A stretch of 64,000 bases of DNA from Xanthocytophaga agilis (GTDB taxonomy: Bacteria; Bacteroidota; Bacteroidia; Cytophagales; 172606-1). Position 1 is the stretch's first letter, and each line of letters starts with the position of its first letter. The translations under genes were made by a program, and so were the position numbers. Of this stretch, positions 44,501-53,412 are shown one piece after another. Under the pieces are notes generated by a model. It did no database searches, was not told the DNA's origin, and saw only the letters and a program-made list of their open reading frames with translations. The DNA is taken from the NCBI RefSeq assembly GCF_030068605.1, contig NZ_JASJOU010000009.1, positions 186,001-250,000 on the forward strand. Direction: 5' to 3'.

Positions 44501-45553
44501 TTAAGCAGCTTTTTTATTTTTATCTTCCCTACTTCTAGCAATTGATTGTGCTATAATACTTGCTACCAACAATTGTAAAGCATGGTAAAGCATCAATGGC
44601 AACAGCATAATGCCAGCCATTGCTACATCCGGAAATAATACTTTAGACATAACGGTACCATGTACCAGTGATTTCTTTGAGCCGCAAAATAAAGCAGTAA
44701 TCCGGTCTTCTGGCGAAAATTTCAATAACTTGCTAATTAGATGTACTACAGAAAATACCAGGAAGAATAAAGCCAGCATGCCTACTCCCAACAGAAAAAT
44801 ATCTATCAACGTATAACTATGGAAGATTCCTTCAGAAAAAGATTCGCAAAATGAAGTATAGACAATCATCAGAATAATGGTCTGATCCATCATACGAAGC
44901 TTTTGCTTATTCTTCTCAGCAAACTCTCCCCATCGGGAATGTAACAATACGCCTAATACAACAGGTAATAATACTTGTAAAGCCAACTTAGCAATCACAT
45001 CACCTAAATGATACTCTCCAGAATTGGCGTTCAGGAAGGAACTCATCCACAAAGGGGTAATAAATACACCCAGTAAACTTGAAATGCTGGCATTGAAAAT
45101 AGCTGCCGGCATATTACCTCCAGCAATTGATACCATAACAACAGAAGAAGAAACAGTAGAAGGAAGAGTAGCCAGATAGAATATAGCCAGCCACAGCACC
45201 GCTCCATGCTGAGCCTTAAAAAGGCTTTGCAAACATAGAATCAGGCAGGGAAAAAGTATAAACGTAGTAAAGTGTATAAGTGTGTGTAACCGCCAGTTGC
45301 TTAATCCTGCTTTTAATTTTTCTGGGCTTAGACGCAAACCATAAAAGAAAAAAATCAACGACACACCATAATTTGCTATCTCATCCAGATGAAATGGGCT
45401 ATCTTTGGTACCTGGATAAGGAAACAGATAGGCCAAGCCAATCATTGACAGCAGTGCTAGCAAAAAACCGTCCAATCCAGCTTTTTGCAGAATAGCGGTT
45501 ATTTTCTGAAAGCCTGTAGGGGAATTACTCATAGAGAACAAATTTCTAATCAA
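44501..45553 (-). CDS. Bile acid:sodium symporter-like (SBF-like) transporter
   Basis: A 350-residue inner-membrane protein with about ten helices, matching the YfeH/SBF-like group of the bile acid:sodium symporter superfamily: YPGTKDSPFHLDEIANYGVSLIFFFYGLRLSPEKLKAG in the first half, STVSSSVVMVSIAGGNMPAAIFNASISSLLGVFITP in the middle (the crossing-helix region) and FCGSKKSLVHGTVMSKVLF towards the end. Substrate of this subgroup is not known. A start at the second methionine (seven codons later) is possible. It ends facing the kinase gene. Confidence 0.85.
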   Translation of the reverse strand: MIRNLFSMSNSPTGFQKITAILQKAGLDGFLLALLSMIGLAYLFPYPGTKDSPFHLDEIANYGVSLIFFFYGLRLSPEKLKAGLSNWRLHTLIHFTTFILFPCLILCLQSLFKAQHGAVLWLAIFYLATLPSTVSSSVVMVSIAGGNMPAAIFNASISSLLGVFITPLWMSSFLNANSGEYHLGDVIAKLALQVLLPVVLGVLLHSRWGEFAEKNKQKLRMMDQTIILMIVYTSFCESFSEGIFHSYTLIDIFLLGVGMLALFFLVFSVVHLISKLLKFSPEDRITALFCGSKKSLVHGTVMSKVLFPDVAMAGIMLLPLMLYHALQLLVASIIAQSIARSREDKNKKAA

Positions 45554-45644
45554 AGAATTAATAGGGTAACCCTTCCAATTATATTATTTGTTCCCTATGT
45601 ATAAAACAACCACTTAATTAAAAACAAAATACTCTACCTATCAA

Positions 45645-46118
45645 TTAGTTAACTTTGATCATATATATTCCATCTGTAAGACTAACCGGAGTATTATTAA
45701 ACCGTAAAGCAGAAGCATATACCCAACTACCACAATTATTGCTACTCTGATAAGTATCAACCGAAAGAGTACCTATAACTTTTCCGGAAATTTCCAGATC
45801 AAATGAAGAAATACTTTCTCCTCTGGCAGTAGTTATAATCAAATAACTACTGCCATAAAATAGTTGTGAATCGGTAGGTTTCACAGCAGTTACATCAGAA
45901 AGATAGACCTTGGAGCCAACCTTATTTGTATATGAGATCTTGAGAGATCCACGATTATCTGCCGTAATAATAGATTGATTTGTACTATCTAACAGAGCAA
46001 ACACCAAGGTCGGCGGTGAGGTAACACATGGTGCTTCATCTGACTTGGAACAATTTAATAAAGTTCCACTTAAGAGTAGTAATAAGGCAATTGGGTAAAA
46101 AATGTTTTTGCTTAGCAT
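45645..46118 (-). CDS. Small lipoprotein of unknown function
   Basis: A 157-residue lipoprotein: signal peptide with lipobox LLSGTLLNCSKS (Cys at about 23), followed by a beta-rich mature part (LKISYTNKVGSKVYLSDV ... SYLIITTARGESISSFDLEISGKVIGTLSVDTY). The pattern SSNNCGSWVYASALRFNNTPVSLTDGIYMIKV closes it. It is of the type anchored to the outer membrane in Bacteroidota. I do not recognise a family. It is monocistronic and upstream of the SBF-like transporter in the same direction, about 90 bases apart. Confidence 0.65.
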   Translation of the reverse strand: MLSKNIFYPIALLLLLSGTLLNCSKSDEAPCVTSPPTLVFALLDSTNQSIITADNRGSLKISYTNKVGSKVYLSDVTAVKPTDSQLFYGSSYLIITTARGESISSFDLEISGKVIGTLSVDTYQSSNNCGSWVYASALRFNNTPVSLTDGIYMIKVN

Positions 46119-46261
46119 GTTGCGGATTTAACTATCTTTGAGAAAATAAAATTACTACCTCAAAGATACCATACTACATGCATAAATACATATATGTAGA
46201 TATAACTATAACGTTTTTTATAAGTAATCACTCTCTTGACAGAGAGCTTTCCCACAAAAAA

Positions 46262-46300
46262 CCACTCTGTCTTTGCTACGAATAAGCAAAAACAGAGTGG
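46262..46300. terminator. Terminator downstream of the MFS gene
   Basis: CCACTCTGT...TTTGCT pairs with AGCAAA...ACAGAGTGG around a short loop, 22 bases past the MFS stop codon. Confidence 0.65.
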
Positions 46301-46321
46301 CGAAAAGAGTTCTTTACTTAA

Positions 46322-47587
46322 CTACAAAGCAGGTTTTGGCACCGGAACCATTGCCAGCTTCCTGGCAACATATATATGAATCATATACATCATAGCTACT
46401 GTAACCAGAATAGAACCAATCACTACATAACTTAAAAGATCATAATGTTCTAAAGGAGCATTCTCCGATGGTTGAAAAACGATTAAACCTGCCACAGCAG
46501 AGGCTATTCCTCCTGAAATCTGCTGTATAGAAGAGTTGATACCCATAAAAGCACCTCTATCCTGAGGTAAGGGCACTGCACTCACCAAAGCAGAGGAAGA
46601 AATCATACGGGAAGAGATTCCAACAAAGAGAATCACATTGATTGGAATAACTGTCCACAAAGGAGTAATTCCTAAATGACAATAAATAAATATCATCACA
46701 CTACTTATGGCAGAACCAATACAAAACATTTTATACTTACCAATTTTGTCGCTGATTTTTCCAACAACGGGTCCGGCTATCATGGCACAGATACCTGTAA
46801 CCATATAAATCATAGGCAGATCATCCAGCGATAACCCAAGATTATGCACACTGAATGCGCTTCCAAATGGCATAAGCATAAATCCACCTGTTGCCAGAAG
46901 AGCTGTAGCAGCAAATGCTTTCAGATATTCAGGTTGTGAGACTGTATGGGCCAGATGTAGGAATGGGTTCTTGTCTGACCGATTTTTTAAATGGACGTCT
47001 ATTGGCTGCATATATAAAAACACAGCGATCCATATCAATATACTTATTCCTACAATCATTAAAAAGGGCGAATGCCATCCCAGGTGATTGGCCAGATACA
47101 AACCCACAGGGATACCCATAACCTGACTGGACGCAAATGCCATTTGTACAAATCCCATTACCTGTCCTCTCACTTCCAATGGAAATAAGTCTGTAATAAT
47201 AGCAAACCCGATAGATCCTATTACTCCACCGAAAATGCCTGTAACAACACGAGCAGCCAAGAGAGCCGGATAATCAGGTGCCATTCCACAAAATAGCGTT
47301 CCGATAATAAAACCAGCATAAAAGAACAGGAGTAATTTTTTACGATCAAACTTATCTGCAAATCCTGCAGCCAGTAATCCGGAAGCACCTGCACTAAAAG
47401 CATAGGCAGAGACAACCCAGCCAAATTGCTCGGTCGAAATAGTAAGCTCTTTCATTAGCTGTGCACCCAAAGGTGACAGCACCATAAAATCCAGAATAAT
47501 TGAAAACTGAAGAATAGCTAGTATGGCGATAATAAATATCTGATAGCTGGTAAATTTTTTTTCCTTAGATGTAGCTTTATTTTCCAT
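46322..47587 (-). CDS. MFS transporter (AraJ/DHA1-like)
   Basis: A 421-residue permease with about twelve helices. The first half has ILDFMVLSPLGAQLMKELTISTEQFGWVVSAYAFSAGASGLLAAGFADKFDRKKLL, which contains the conserved loop 2-3 motif GxxxDRxGRK (here GFADKFDRKK). This layout is typical of drug:proton antiporters and sugar efflux proteins. It follows the 80-residue HMA-like gene (20-base gap) and lies behind a TetR regulator, so it is probably a regulated efflux pump. Substrate not predictable. Confidence 0.85.
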   Translation of the reverse strand: MENKATSKEKKFTSYQIFIIAILAILQFSIILDFMVLSPLGAQLMKELTISTEQFGWVVSAYAFSAGASGLLAAGFADKFDRKKLLLFFYAGFIIGTLFCGMAPDYPALLAARVVTGIFGGVIGSIGFAIITDLFPLEVRGQVMGFVQMAFASSQVMGIPVGLYLANHLGWHSPFLMIVGISILIWIAVFLYMQPIDVHLKNRSDKNPFLHLAHTVSQPEYLKAFAATALLATGGFMLMPFGSAFSVHNLGLSLDDLPMIYMVTGICAMIAGPVVGKISDKIGKYKMFCIGSAISSVMIFIYCHLGITPLWTVIPINVILFVGISSRMISSSALVSAVPLPQDRGAFMGINSSIQQISGGIASAVAGLIVFQPSENAPLEHYDLLSYVVIGSILVTVAMMYMIHIYVARKLAMVPVPKPAL

Positions 47588-47607
47588 GAACAGGTGTATT
47601 TAAGTTT

Positions 47608-47850
47608 TTAGTCTGGCAATTCTTCACAGAAGAAGCCAGCTTCTCTTAGTAAGAAGATAATATCCTGCGGATACAAAACAGATGAATTGGATTTCACACG
47701 TAATACCCTGTCTGTATCATCCTGAGCTATATTCCAATGAAGGATTCGGGTATCAGCATTCAGGACAGGCGTTATTGTCAGCAGATCTTTTTTGTTCCGG
47801 ATATTGGTCCGAAAAATTAAAATGTCATTTTGCGTTGTAGTGATAGTCAT
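47608..47850 (-). CDS. Small HMA-fold-like protein without metal cysteines
   Basis: An 80-residue protein with a beta-alpha-beta-beta-alpha-beta outline: ILIFRTNIRNKKDLLTITPVLNAD, HWNIAQDDTDRVLRVKS, QDIIFLLREAGFFCEELPD. This is the shape of heavy-metal-associated domains, but the CxxC of copper chaperones is replaced by residues without thiols (NIRNKK). Related small proteins are widespread in Bacteroidota and unassigned. It starts the MFS transcription unit, 20 bases ahead of the transporter. Family placement is by pattern only. Confidence 0.65.
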   Translation of the reverse strand: MTITTTQNDILIFRTNIRNKKDLLTITPVLNADTRILHWNIAQDDTDRVLRVKSNSSVLYPQDIIFLLREAGFFCEELPD

Positions 47851-48147
47851 AACTGATAAAATTTACAATGAGGCATTGGTATACATAAAAAATGTAAATC
47901 ACATCTGATCAACAATCAGTCTATATTGATAGGTAACAGGTAGTACTTGTCTGTTGGGAAGACGTATCAGATAGATGCTTTACTTTATAAACTACTGACT
48001 TATTTTACTGAGGCTACTTATTTTGAACTACATGGTAGATAGACCACACCTATCTATCAAATTTCAATTTACTCTGACTATTATTCATCTGAAAAAAAAA
48101 TTTCATGAGTGGTATTCAGGATAAATGAATTTCTATCTTGAATACAT

Positions 48148-48738
48148 TTATGGTTTTAATGCCTTTATGACCAAGGTAAGCGTCTGTTCAATATAATCAT
48201 CCGTTAAGCTAAAATCCCGGTTCCCCATATTCTTACCATTTTGGTGAAATCGGATCAGATTATAAAGTGGGGCAAACGCTACAGACCAAAACACTTCAAC
48301 AGGCACAGTGACTAATTCTTTGTTCTCTATCGCATTCTGTATAAACTTCCCCATCACTTCTTTAAAATCTTCTGTAATAGATGCACTTATTTTATCTCTA
48401 TAAGGGGAATGCTTAGCCTGCTCAAAGAAACAGGTTGAAATACCCTGCTCCATACAATACCGAACCCGGTTATACCACTGAACTCGTAATCCTTCTGCAA
48501 ATGGCATCTCAGGAGAAAAGTTCTCAAATGTGGCGGCAATCATTTTCTTTCCTTCTTCTATCCCCAACTTTACAATCAGATCATCTTTATCCTTATAATA
48601 AATGTAGAGAGTAGCAGGCGATACTCCAGCTGCTTTAGCCAGCTTCTGCATACTAAACCCATCAAAACCCTCATTCACAAGCATTTCTAATGCTTTTACC
48701 TTTACTATGCTTTCTTTATTTTCGTCTCTTGTTCTCAT
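48148..48738 (-). CDS. TetR/AcrR family transcriptional regulator
   Basis: About 196 residues. The N-terminal helix-turn-helix is clear: ESIVKVKALEMLVNEGFDGFSMQKLAKAAGVSPATLYIYYKDKDDLIVKL, and the rest is the helical ligand-binding domain with ISASITEDFKEVMGKFIQNAI. An ATG at 48747 three codons earlier is possible. It is upstream of the HMA-like and MFS genes in the same direction with about 300 bases between them, and it should control them and itself. A palindrome over its promoter (48751-48772) is the likely operator. Confidence 0.88.
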   Translation of the reverse strand: MRTRDENKESIVKVKALEMLVNEGFDGFSMQKLAKAAGVSPATLYIYYKDKDDLIVKLGIEEGKKMIAATFENFSPEMPFAEGLRVQWYNRVRYCMEQGISTCFFEQAKHSPYRDKISASITEDFKEVMGKFIQNAIENKELVTVPVEVFWSVAFAPLYNLIRFHQNGKNMGNRDFSLTDDYIEQTLTLVIKALKP

Positions 48739-48744
48739 TGAATA

Positions 48745-48772
48745 CAAATATAAATGAATGTTCGTTTATTTA
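48745..48772 (-). promoter_or_regulatory. Promoter and operator of the TetR gene
   Basis: On the minus strand TATATTTG (48745-48752) is a -7 box. The overlapping palindromic stretch at 48751-48772 (TAAATGAATG then TTCGTTTATTTA) is symmetric at 16 of 22 positions, the form of TetR-family operators, and lies between -7 and -33. Confidence 0.5.
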
Positions 48773-48810
48773 TAAACAAAAGACAAAATATTTTTTATAA
48801 AGATCTCGAT

Positions 48811-48853
48811 GCATAAAAAAATCCATCGCAGGTGTGCAATGGATTTTTTATGC
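48811..48853. terminator. Terminator of the 404-residue lipoprotein gene
   Basis: GCATAAAAAAATCCAT and ATGGATTTTTTATGC form a stem of about 15 pairs with an inner GCA/TGC pair. It lies just past the lipoprotein stop codon and may also shield the TetR promoter. Confidence 0.7.
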
Positions 48854-48865
48854 AGTTTACTATAA

Positions 48866-50065
48866 TCATTTCTTTGTTGCCAATTGTAGGTTATCCTTAT
48901 GTGTCCCCCAGTGATACCCTATTTCAAATGGTAAGAATTTAACCCGACTGCTATCTTTGTAATCACGATCAAGTTCTTTCTGGAAACGACCTTTAAACTC
49001 TTCAATTGGAGGTGTATATACTCCATATAGTTGTACATTCCATTGGGTAGGGTCATAATATTTATAGGCAATTCCTGTATCATCCTGCAAAATGGCATTA
49101 CATTTTTCAAGCATTGCATTTCTGATTGTTGAAAATGACTCATAATGCATCAGATAACTGGCAGACTTCAAATACCCAACACATCCCTCAGGCAAAGCAT
49201 CCAGAAAAGCTTTTATAGCCGGTTTCACCTTAACTCCATTATCCGAAAGATCTCCAGAGTAGTAATACACGGATTTAGGTTTCCGCATATCTGTATCCAG
49301 GAAATCAATACGAACCAGACGAGGTAACTTTTTAGGAGAATCGCTTGCTGTACCAACCCAGTTCATTGTCTGCCCATTCTCCATCAATAATAAGGGTTGT
49401 ATTTTTGTAACTATATGATTCGTACGTACAAGAAAGGTACAGATCATGGGTACTACTCCATTTATCTTTGGCATATCTGTCGACATTTTCTTTGTCAGAA
49501 AATAGCTGCGTTGAAAAATATCTCTTAAGGCCCCCTGCATAGCTTCACAATAGGCGGCAACCTCCTTCTCTGACTTAGTGTTGAGATTGGGTAAATCACC
49601 AATTGGTTCCAGACCAAATAAATAGTACTTATCTGCCCCAGGGAAAAAAGTAGTAGCGTGAATAAAATCAGGCCCGGAAAACGGATAGAAGACAGTTGTA
49701 GCAGATAAGTTTGCCAGTTCGGCCTCTGACCAGCTACGCATCTTATCTAGGCGTTGTCTGTTGACACGAGCCCAACTGCTATCCATCGTTGCAGCAAATT
49801 TCTTCCAGGAAGCTGATTCACTCACAGCTTTATAAGGGTTAGTATCTCCATCCTTCATACCTGCAATAATTCGGGAGGTATAGTCATCTGTACGATCAAA
49901 AGAGATAGGCTCTATCACAGGTTCTGACTTTACTGAATCTTTATGGGAGATGGAGTCAACCGCAACAACATCCTCCTTTTGTTCGTTTTTGGTCTCAGTG
50001 CTACAGGAAAAAAATCCAATACAGAACAATAGTAAAAAATAAGAACAGTATACCTGAACTTTCAT
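48866..50065 (-). CDS. Lipoprotein of unknown function
   Basis: About 399 residues. The N-terminus MKVQVYCSYFLLLFCIGFFSCSTE is a lipoprotein signal with the acceptor Cys at about 21. A low-complexity Lys/Asp/Ser linker follows, then a globular region with WSEAELANLSATTVFYPFSGPDFIHATTFFPGADKYYLFGLEPIGDLP and, towards the end, LMHYESFSTIRNAML and GVYTPPIEEFKGRFQKELDRDYKDSSRVKFLPFEIGYHWGTHKDN. The conserved-looking Trp/Tyr/Pro-rich segments suggest a real enzyme-like or binding domain, but I cannot name it. ATG 50065 is chosen over 50080 because it begins the signal peptide. A TACCTTTG -7 box is at 50115-50122. Confidence 0.65.
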   Translation of the reverse strand: MKVQVYCSYFLLLFCIGFFSCSTETKNEQKEDVVAVDSISHKDSVKSEPVIEPISFDRTDDYTSRIIAGMKDGDTNPYKAVSESASWKKFAATMDSSWARVNRQRLDKMRSWSEAELANLSATTVFYPFSGPDFIHATTFFPGADKYYLFGLEPIGDLPNLNTKSEKEVAAYCEAMQGALRDIFQRSYFLTKKMSTDMPKINGVVPMICTFLVRTNHIVTKIQPLLLMENGQTMNWVGTASDSPKKLPRLVRIDFLDTDMRKPKSVYYYSGDLSDNGVKVKPAIKAFLDALPEGCVGYLKSASYLMHYESFSTIRNAMLEKCNAILQDDTGIAYKYYDPTQWNVQLYGVYTPPIEEFKGRFQKELDRDYKDSSRVKFLPFEIGYHWGTHKDNLQLATKK

Positions 50066-50114
50066 GTAGATAAGGTGCAAGGTTAAAAGTTGTTAAAATT
50101 ATTTAAATCCGGAA

Positions 50115-50122
50115 CAAAGGTA
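50115..50122 (-). promoter_or_regulatory. -7 element of the lipoprotein gene
   Basis: Minus-strand TACCTTTG, exact TAnnTTTG match, 50 bases before the start codon. Confidence 0.45.
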
Positions 50123-50337
50123 GTAGCTTTGTCAGTGAAAGTAGGCGCAAAATACATAAAACAAAAGATTCACAACAGGTAAGCGTGAGGTAACTCAAAG
50201 TTTAATTCGTTTTTTTCTAAGAACTGGTAAAATAGTAGTAAGGCATGCCTGATTTATTGTTGTAGTCTCATTGAAAGATCTCATTCAGCATACAATCACA
50301 TATCATCTGCTACTGAAATGTGATCCTGAAATTATAT

Positions 50338-51072
50338 ATGAATCTGGTTATTGATATTGGTAATTCTTCTGCAAAAATAGGTTATTTCGGAGCAGACTCT
50401 TCTCACTATATATATAAGAGGGTTGATCCCAGCGAATTACCAGCAATAGCAACGGAGATGAAGCCCGACTTTATATTAATCTCATCCGTTACAGGAGATG
50501 CTGAAACATGGAAAGAAACTCTTTCAGATATAACTCCTGCTATTTGGGTTCTGAACAGTCAGTTGCCGTTGCCATTTACCAATCATTATAAAACTCCACA
50601 CACACTTGGAACAGACCGGATAGCCTCAGTGGCTGGAGCTCAGGCACTCTATCCTAATCAATCCAGTCTGGTTATTGATGCTGGTACATGTATTAAATAT
50701 GAATGGCTGGAAAATGGCACAGATTATAGAGGAGGAAGTATATCACCTGGATTACATATGCGCTTTCAAGCCATGCATACGTTTACTCGTAAATTACCCT
50801 TGTTGGAACCAACCCCAGAGGTATTTCTTACAGGTACTACTACACTGGAAGCAATGCAAAGTGGCGTGATCAAGGGTATGACAGCAGAAATTGAAGGTAT
50901 TATTGAACAATACAAACAGCAATATTCTGTTAGTAATGTAATTATTTGTGGGGGGGATGCACATTTTTTTGAAAGGCAGCTTAAAACTCCGATATTTGTT
51001 GTTTCGGAATTAGTTCTGATTGGTTTAAATCATATTCTAAATCATACTATTGACAACTTAAAGAGATACTAA
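50338..51072 (+). CDS. coaX: Type III pantothenate kinase
   Basis: About 244 residues of the ASKHA fold: NLVIDIGNSSAKIGYF (phosphate 1), YKTPHTLGTDRIASVAGAQALYP (the GTDR motif of CoaX), LVIDAGTCIKYE (phosphate 2) and GGSISPGLHMRFQAMHTFT. It phosphorylates pantothenate in the first step of coenzyme A synthesis, the form insensitive to CoA feedback. ATG 50338 directly precedes the family N-terminus; the six-codon extension is not conserved. It opens a run of plus-strand genes (51159, lptC, 53141, CNNM, cyclo-ligase) typical of Bacteroidota chromosomes. Confidence 0.93.
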   Translation: MNLVIDIGNSSAKIGYFGADSSHYIYKRVDPSELPAIATEMKPDFILISSVTGDAETWKETLSDITPAIWVLNSQLPLPFTNHYKTPHTLGTDRIASVAGAQALYPNQSSLVIDAGTCIKYEWLENGTDYRGGSISPGLHMRFQAMHTFTRKLPLLEPTPEVFLTGTTTLEAMQSGVIKGMTAEIEGIIEQYKQQYSVSNVIICGGDAHFFERQLKTPIFVVSELVLIGLNHILNHTIDNLKRY

Positions 51073-51158
51073 CATAGAAGTATAGTGATTCATTTTCTTA
51101 CTAAAGTATTGATTCTTATACTTTTATTCTAAAATCCTGAACTCTGAACCTATTTCAC

Positions 51159-52454
51159 ATGCGTTTTTTTCTCAGATTATCTTTTGTCTTTGCTTTTATT
51201 CTTTGTAATACTGTTTTACAGGCCCAGAATATGGGAAGTTCTCCTTATTCTCAATTAGGAATCGGAGATATTGTAAACCCTGCCTTTGGACCTCAGCAAG
51301 CGATGGGAAGTGCGGGTGTGGCTTATTCCAATGGTTTCTTTATCAACAATATGAATCCTGCTTTATGGGCCAGAAACAGAAGTGTTACACTGGAAGTTGG
51401 CGTGATAGGTCAGTATAAAAAAATGAGTACAAGTGATGCATCCAAGACAGTAACGGGCGGTACCCTAAATAATCTGGCATTGGCACTTCCTGTAGCGCGT
51501 TACTGGACAACTGGATTGGTTTTGTCTCCTCTTAGTTCTGTAAACTATGACATTAGTGACACGAGAATATTAGCAGGTACGGCTTATACTGCAACCACAC
51601 GTTATCTAGGTAAAGGAGGATTTACCAGTTTAAACTGGAATAATGGATTTAGCCTATTAAAGAACCAGTTATATCTTGGGTTGCAAACCTCTTATATTTT
51701 TGGAGCTACGACTAAGGAGAATATCAGTCAAGTTCATGGACTTCCTTTTACCTCTGCGTATACTCAGAATATTACAGCATCCGGATTTACCTTCAAACCA
51801 GGTTTTGCTTATCGTAAACGAGTTAACTACGACAAGAGAGATAGTTTAAAAATTGTGTATGTGAGTTTTGCAGGTACTTATGATATACCGGGAAGAATTA
51901 ATCTTAAAAGAGATCAAGTACTGGAAAATCGTTCAGACAATGGAGAATCAGGGCCCTTCGGACAAGATAGTCTGGTAAAAAATGAATCAGGAAGGGTATT
52001 GATGCCAGGGGGATTCAGAGCAGGATTTAATATCGAGAAACCATTCAAATGGGCTGTATCTGGAGACTTTTATTACAAAAACTGGTCAGGTTACGATATC
52101 TCCTATAATACAGATTCACTATCATCAGCTTATGGATTTGGCGTAGGAGCCGAATATACTCCCGACATCAACTCTGTTAACAGTTATCTGAAACGTGTAA
52201 CACTCAGGGCAGGTTTTAACTACAGTCAGATGCCAATCAAATATAATGATAAACAATTATCAGACCGAAGCATAAGTTTTGGGGCATCTTTCCCAGTTAC
52301 TACTCAGGATCGAAGTGCGCTTTCCTATCTGAATGCAACGTTTGTTCTGGGTCAGCGTGGAGACAAAGCAATGGTTAAAGAGAACTACTTCAAAATCGTA
52401 TTTGACTTTAGTATCAGCGCATTTGACTGGTTCCGCAGGTATAAGATTGATTAA
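51159..52454 (+). CDS. Outer-membrane beta-barrel protein
   Basis: A 431-residue exported protein, with signal peptide ending VLQAQN. It begins GSSPYSQLGIGDIVNPAFGPQQAMGSAGVAYSNGFFINNMNPAL, the N-terminal pattern of Bacteroidota FadL/PorV-like barrels, then alternating hydrophobic strands and a C-terminus ending in aromatic strands (FKIVFDFSISAFDWFRRYKID). Position between coaX and lptC is conserved in the phylum and hints at a role in outer-membrane or lipopolysaccharide biology, but function is not established. Confidence 0.78.
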   Translation: MRFFLRLSFVFAFILCNTVLQAQNMGSSPYSQLGIGDIVNPAFGPQQAMGSAGVAYSNGFFINNMNPALWARNRSVTLEVGVIGQYKKMSTSDASKTVTGGTLNNLALALPVARYWTTGLVLSPLSSVNYDISDTRILAGTAYTATTRYLGKGGFTSLNWNNGFSLLKNQLYLGLQTSYIFGATTKENISQVHGLPFTSAYTQNITASGFTFKPGFAYRKRVNYDKRDSLKIVYVSFAGTYDIPGRINLKRDQVLENRSDNGESGPFGQDSLVKNESGRVLMPGGFRAGFNIEKPFKWAVSGDFYYKNWSGYDISYNTDSLSSAYGFGVGAEYTPDINSVNSYLKRVTLRAGFNYSQMPIKYNDKQLSDRSISFGASFPVTTQDRSALSYLNATFVLGQRGDKAMVKENYFKIVFDFSISAFDWFRRYKID

Positions 52455-52498
52455 GGCATGGTATTTGGTGTGCTATTTACGTCCATATACATATCGCT

Positions 52499-53044
52499 AT
52501 GAAAAATACACTAACAAAAAGCAAAATACTGACCCTGGGGTTGGTATTTTGTGTTTTAATGACTTCCTGTGAAGAAGAGGCTCCTGCCCAGCAAACAGGC
52601 AAATACAAAGGGCCTAAACGGGAAGAGGATAACATGGAGCTGATTATGACAGATTCGGCCCGATTAAGTGTTCGGTTGCAGGCACCTAAATTATTGGTTA
52701 TGCAAAACGAGGATCAGCATTTTACCAAAGGAATCTTTATTGAATTTTATAATAAAAATGGTATTAAAACTACTACACTACGAGCCAATAAGGGCGTTCA
52801 ATATCGGGCAACTAATGTACATATTGCGCTTGGGAATGTAATAGTTACCAATCTGGAAAAGAATCAGACATTGAAAACAGAACGCCTTGATTGGAATCCA
52901 GATACTAAAAAACTATACACAGATAAGTTTGTTACAATTATTACTCCAGAAGAGCGGATAGAAGGAACAGGTCTGGAAGCAAAGCAGGATTTTAGTTCTT
53001 ATAAAATGCGTAAAATTTCAGGAGTCTTTTCAGTAGACCAATAA
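52499..53044 (+). CDS. lptC: LPS export periplasmic protein LptC
   Basis: A 181-residue lipoprotein-type LptC. The signal peptide ends LMTSCEEE (Cys about 24), and the mature part is a beta-jellyroll: SARLSVRLQAPKLLVMQNEDQHFTKGIFIEFYNKNGIKTTTLRANKG, with TTLRAN and NIVTNLEKNQTLKTERLDWNPDTKKLYTDKFVTI matching the LptC domain. It passes lipopolysaccharide from the inner-membrane ABC transporter to LptA. It is 44 bases after the barrel gene, probably cotranscribed. Anchoring by lipid rather than by a helix is the Bacteroidota variant. Confidence 0.85.
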   Translation: MKNTLTKSKILTLGLVFCVLMTSCEEEAPAQQTGKYKGPKREEDNMELIMTDSARLSVRLQAPKLLVMQNEDQHFTKGIFIEFYNKNGIKTTTLRANKGVQYRATNVHIALGNVIVTNLEKNQTLKTERLDWNPDTKKLYTDKFVTIITPEERIEGTGLEAKQDFSSYKMRKISGVFSVDQ

Positions 53045-53140
53045 TACTATACTCTTTATCTTAATGGAGAAATAGATATCTGTGTAAACAGTAATTGTAC
53101 AAATATCTATTTCCTTATTCATTATACATCAATACCTACA

Positions 53141-53362
53141 GTGAAACTTATTGACGTACTTTTATTATATCCGGCATTTGCACTTCTGCTTATTGGCCTG
53201 CACCAAATCCTGTTAAGAGGCTTTGCCCAGAGTTACTGGATTTTGATGCTGGCTCTGATCTTATTGTATGGATACCAATGGCGTAGAACAAAGCAGGCAG
53301 CTCAGCAGACAAGTAAAGAACCACCACAGCTAAAATCAAAAACTACCAGAAAGAAAAAATAA
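53141..53362 (+). CDS. Small two-helix membrane protein
   Basis: A 73-residue protein from a GTG start. Two hydrophobic helices (about 3-22 and 29-46) form a hairpin followed by a strongly basic tail (QWRRTKQAAQQTSKEPPQLKSKTTRKKK). It lies between lptC and the CNNM gene in an otherwise tightly packed operon, which supports it as a gene. No family is recognised. Confidence 0.55.
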   Translation: MKLIDVLLLYPAFALLLIGLHQILLRGFAQSYWILMLALILLYGYQWRRTKQAAQQTSKEPPQLKSKTTRKKK

Positions 53363-53412
53363 TAATTAATATGCTGTCTCTAGTGTATTTAGAATATATT
53401 ATCTGACACTTC

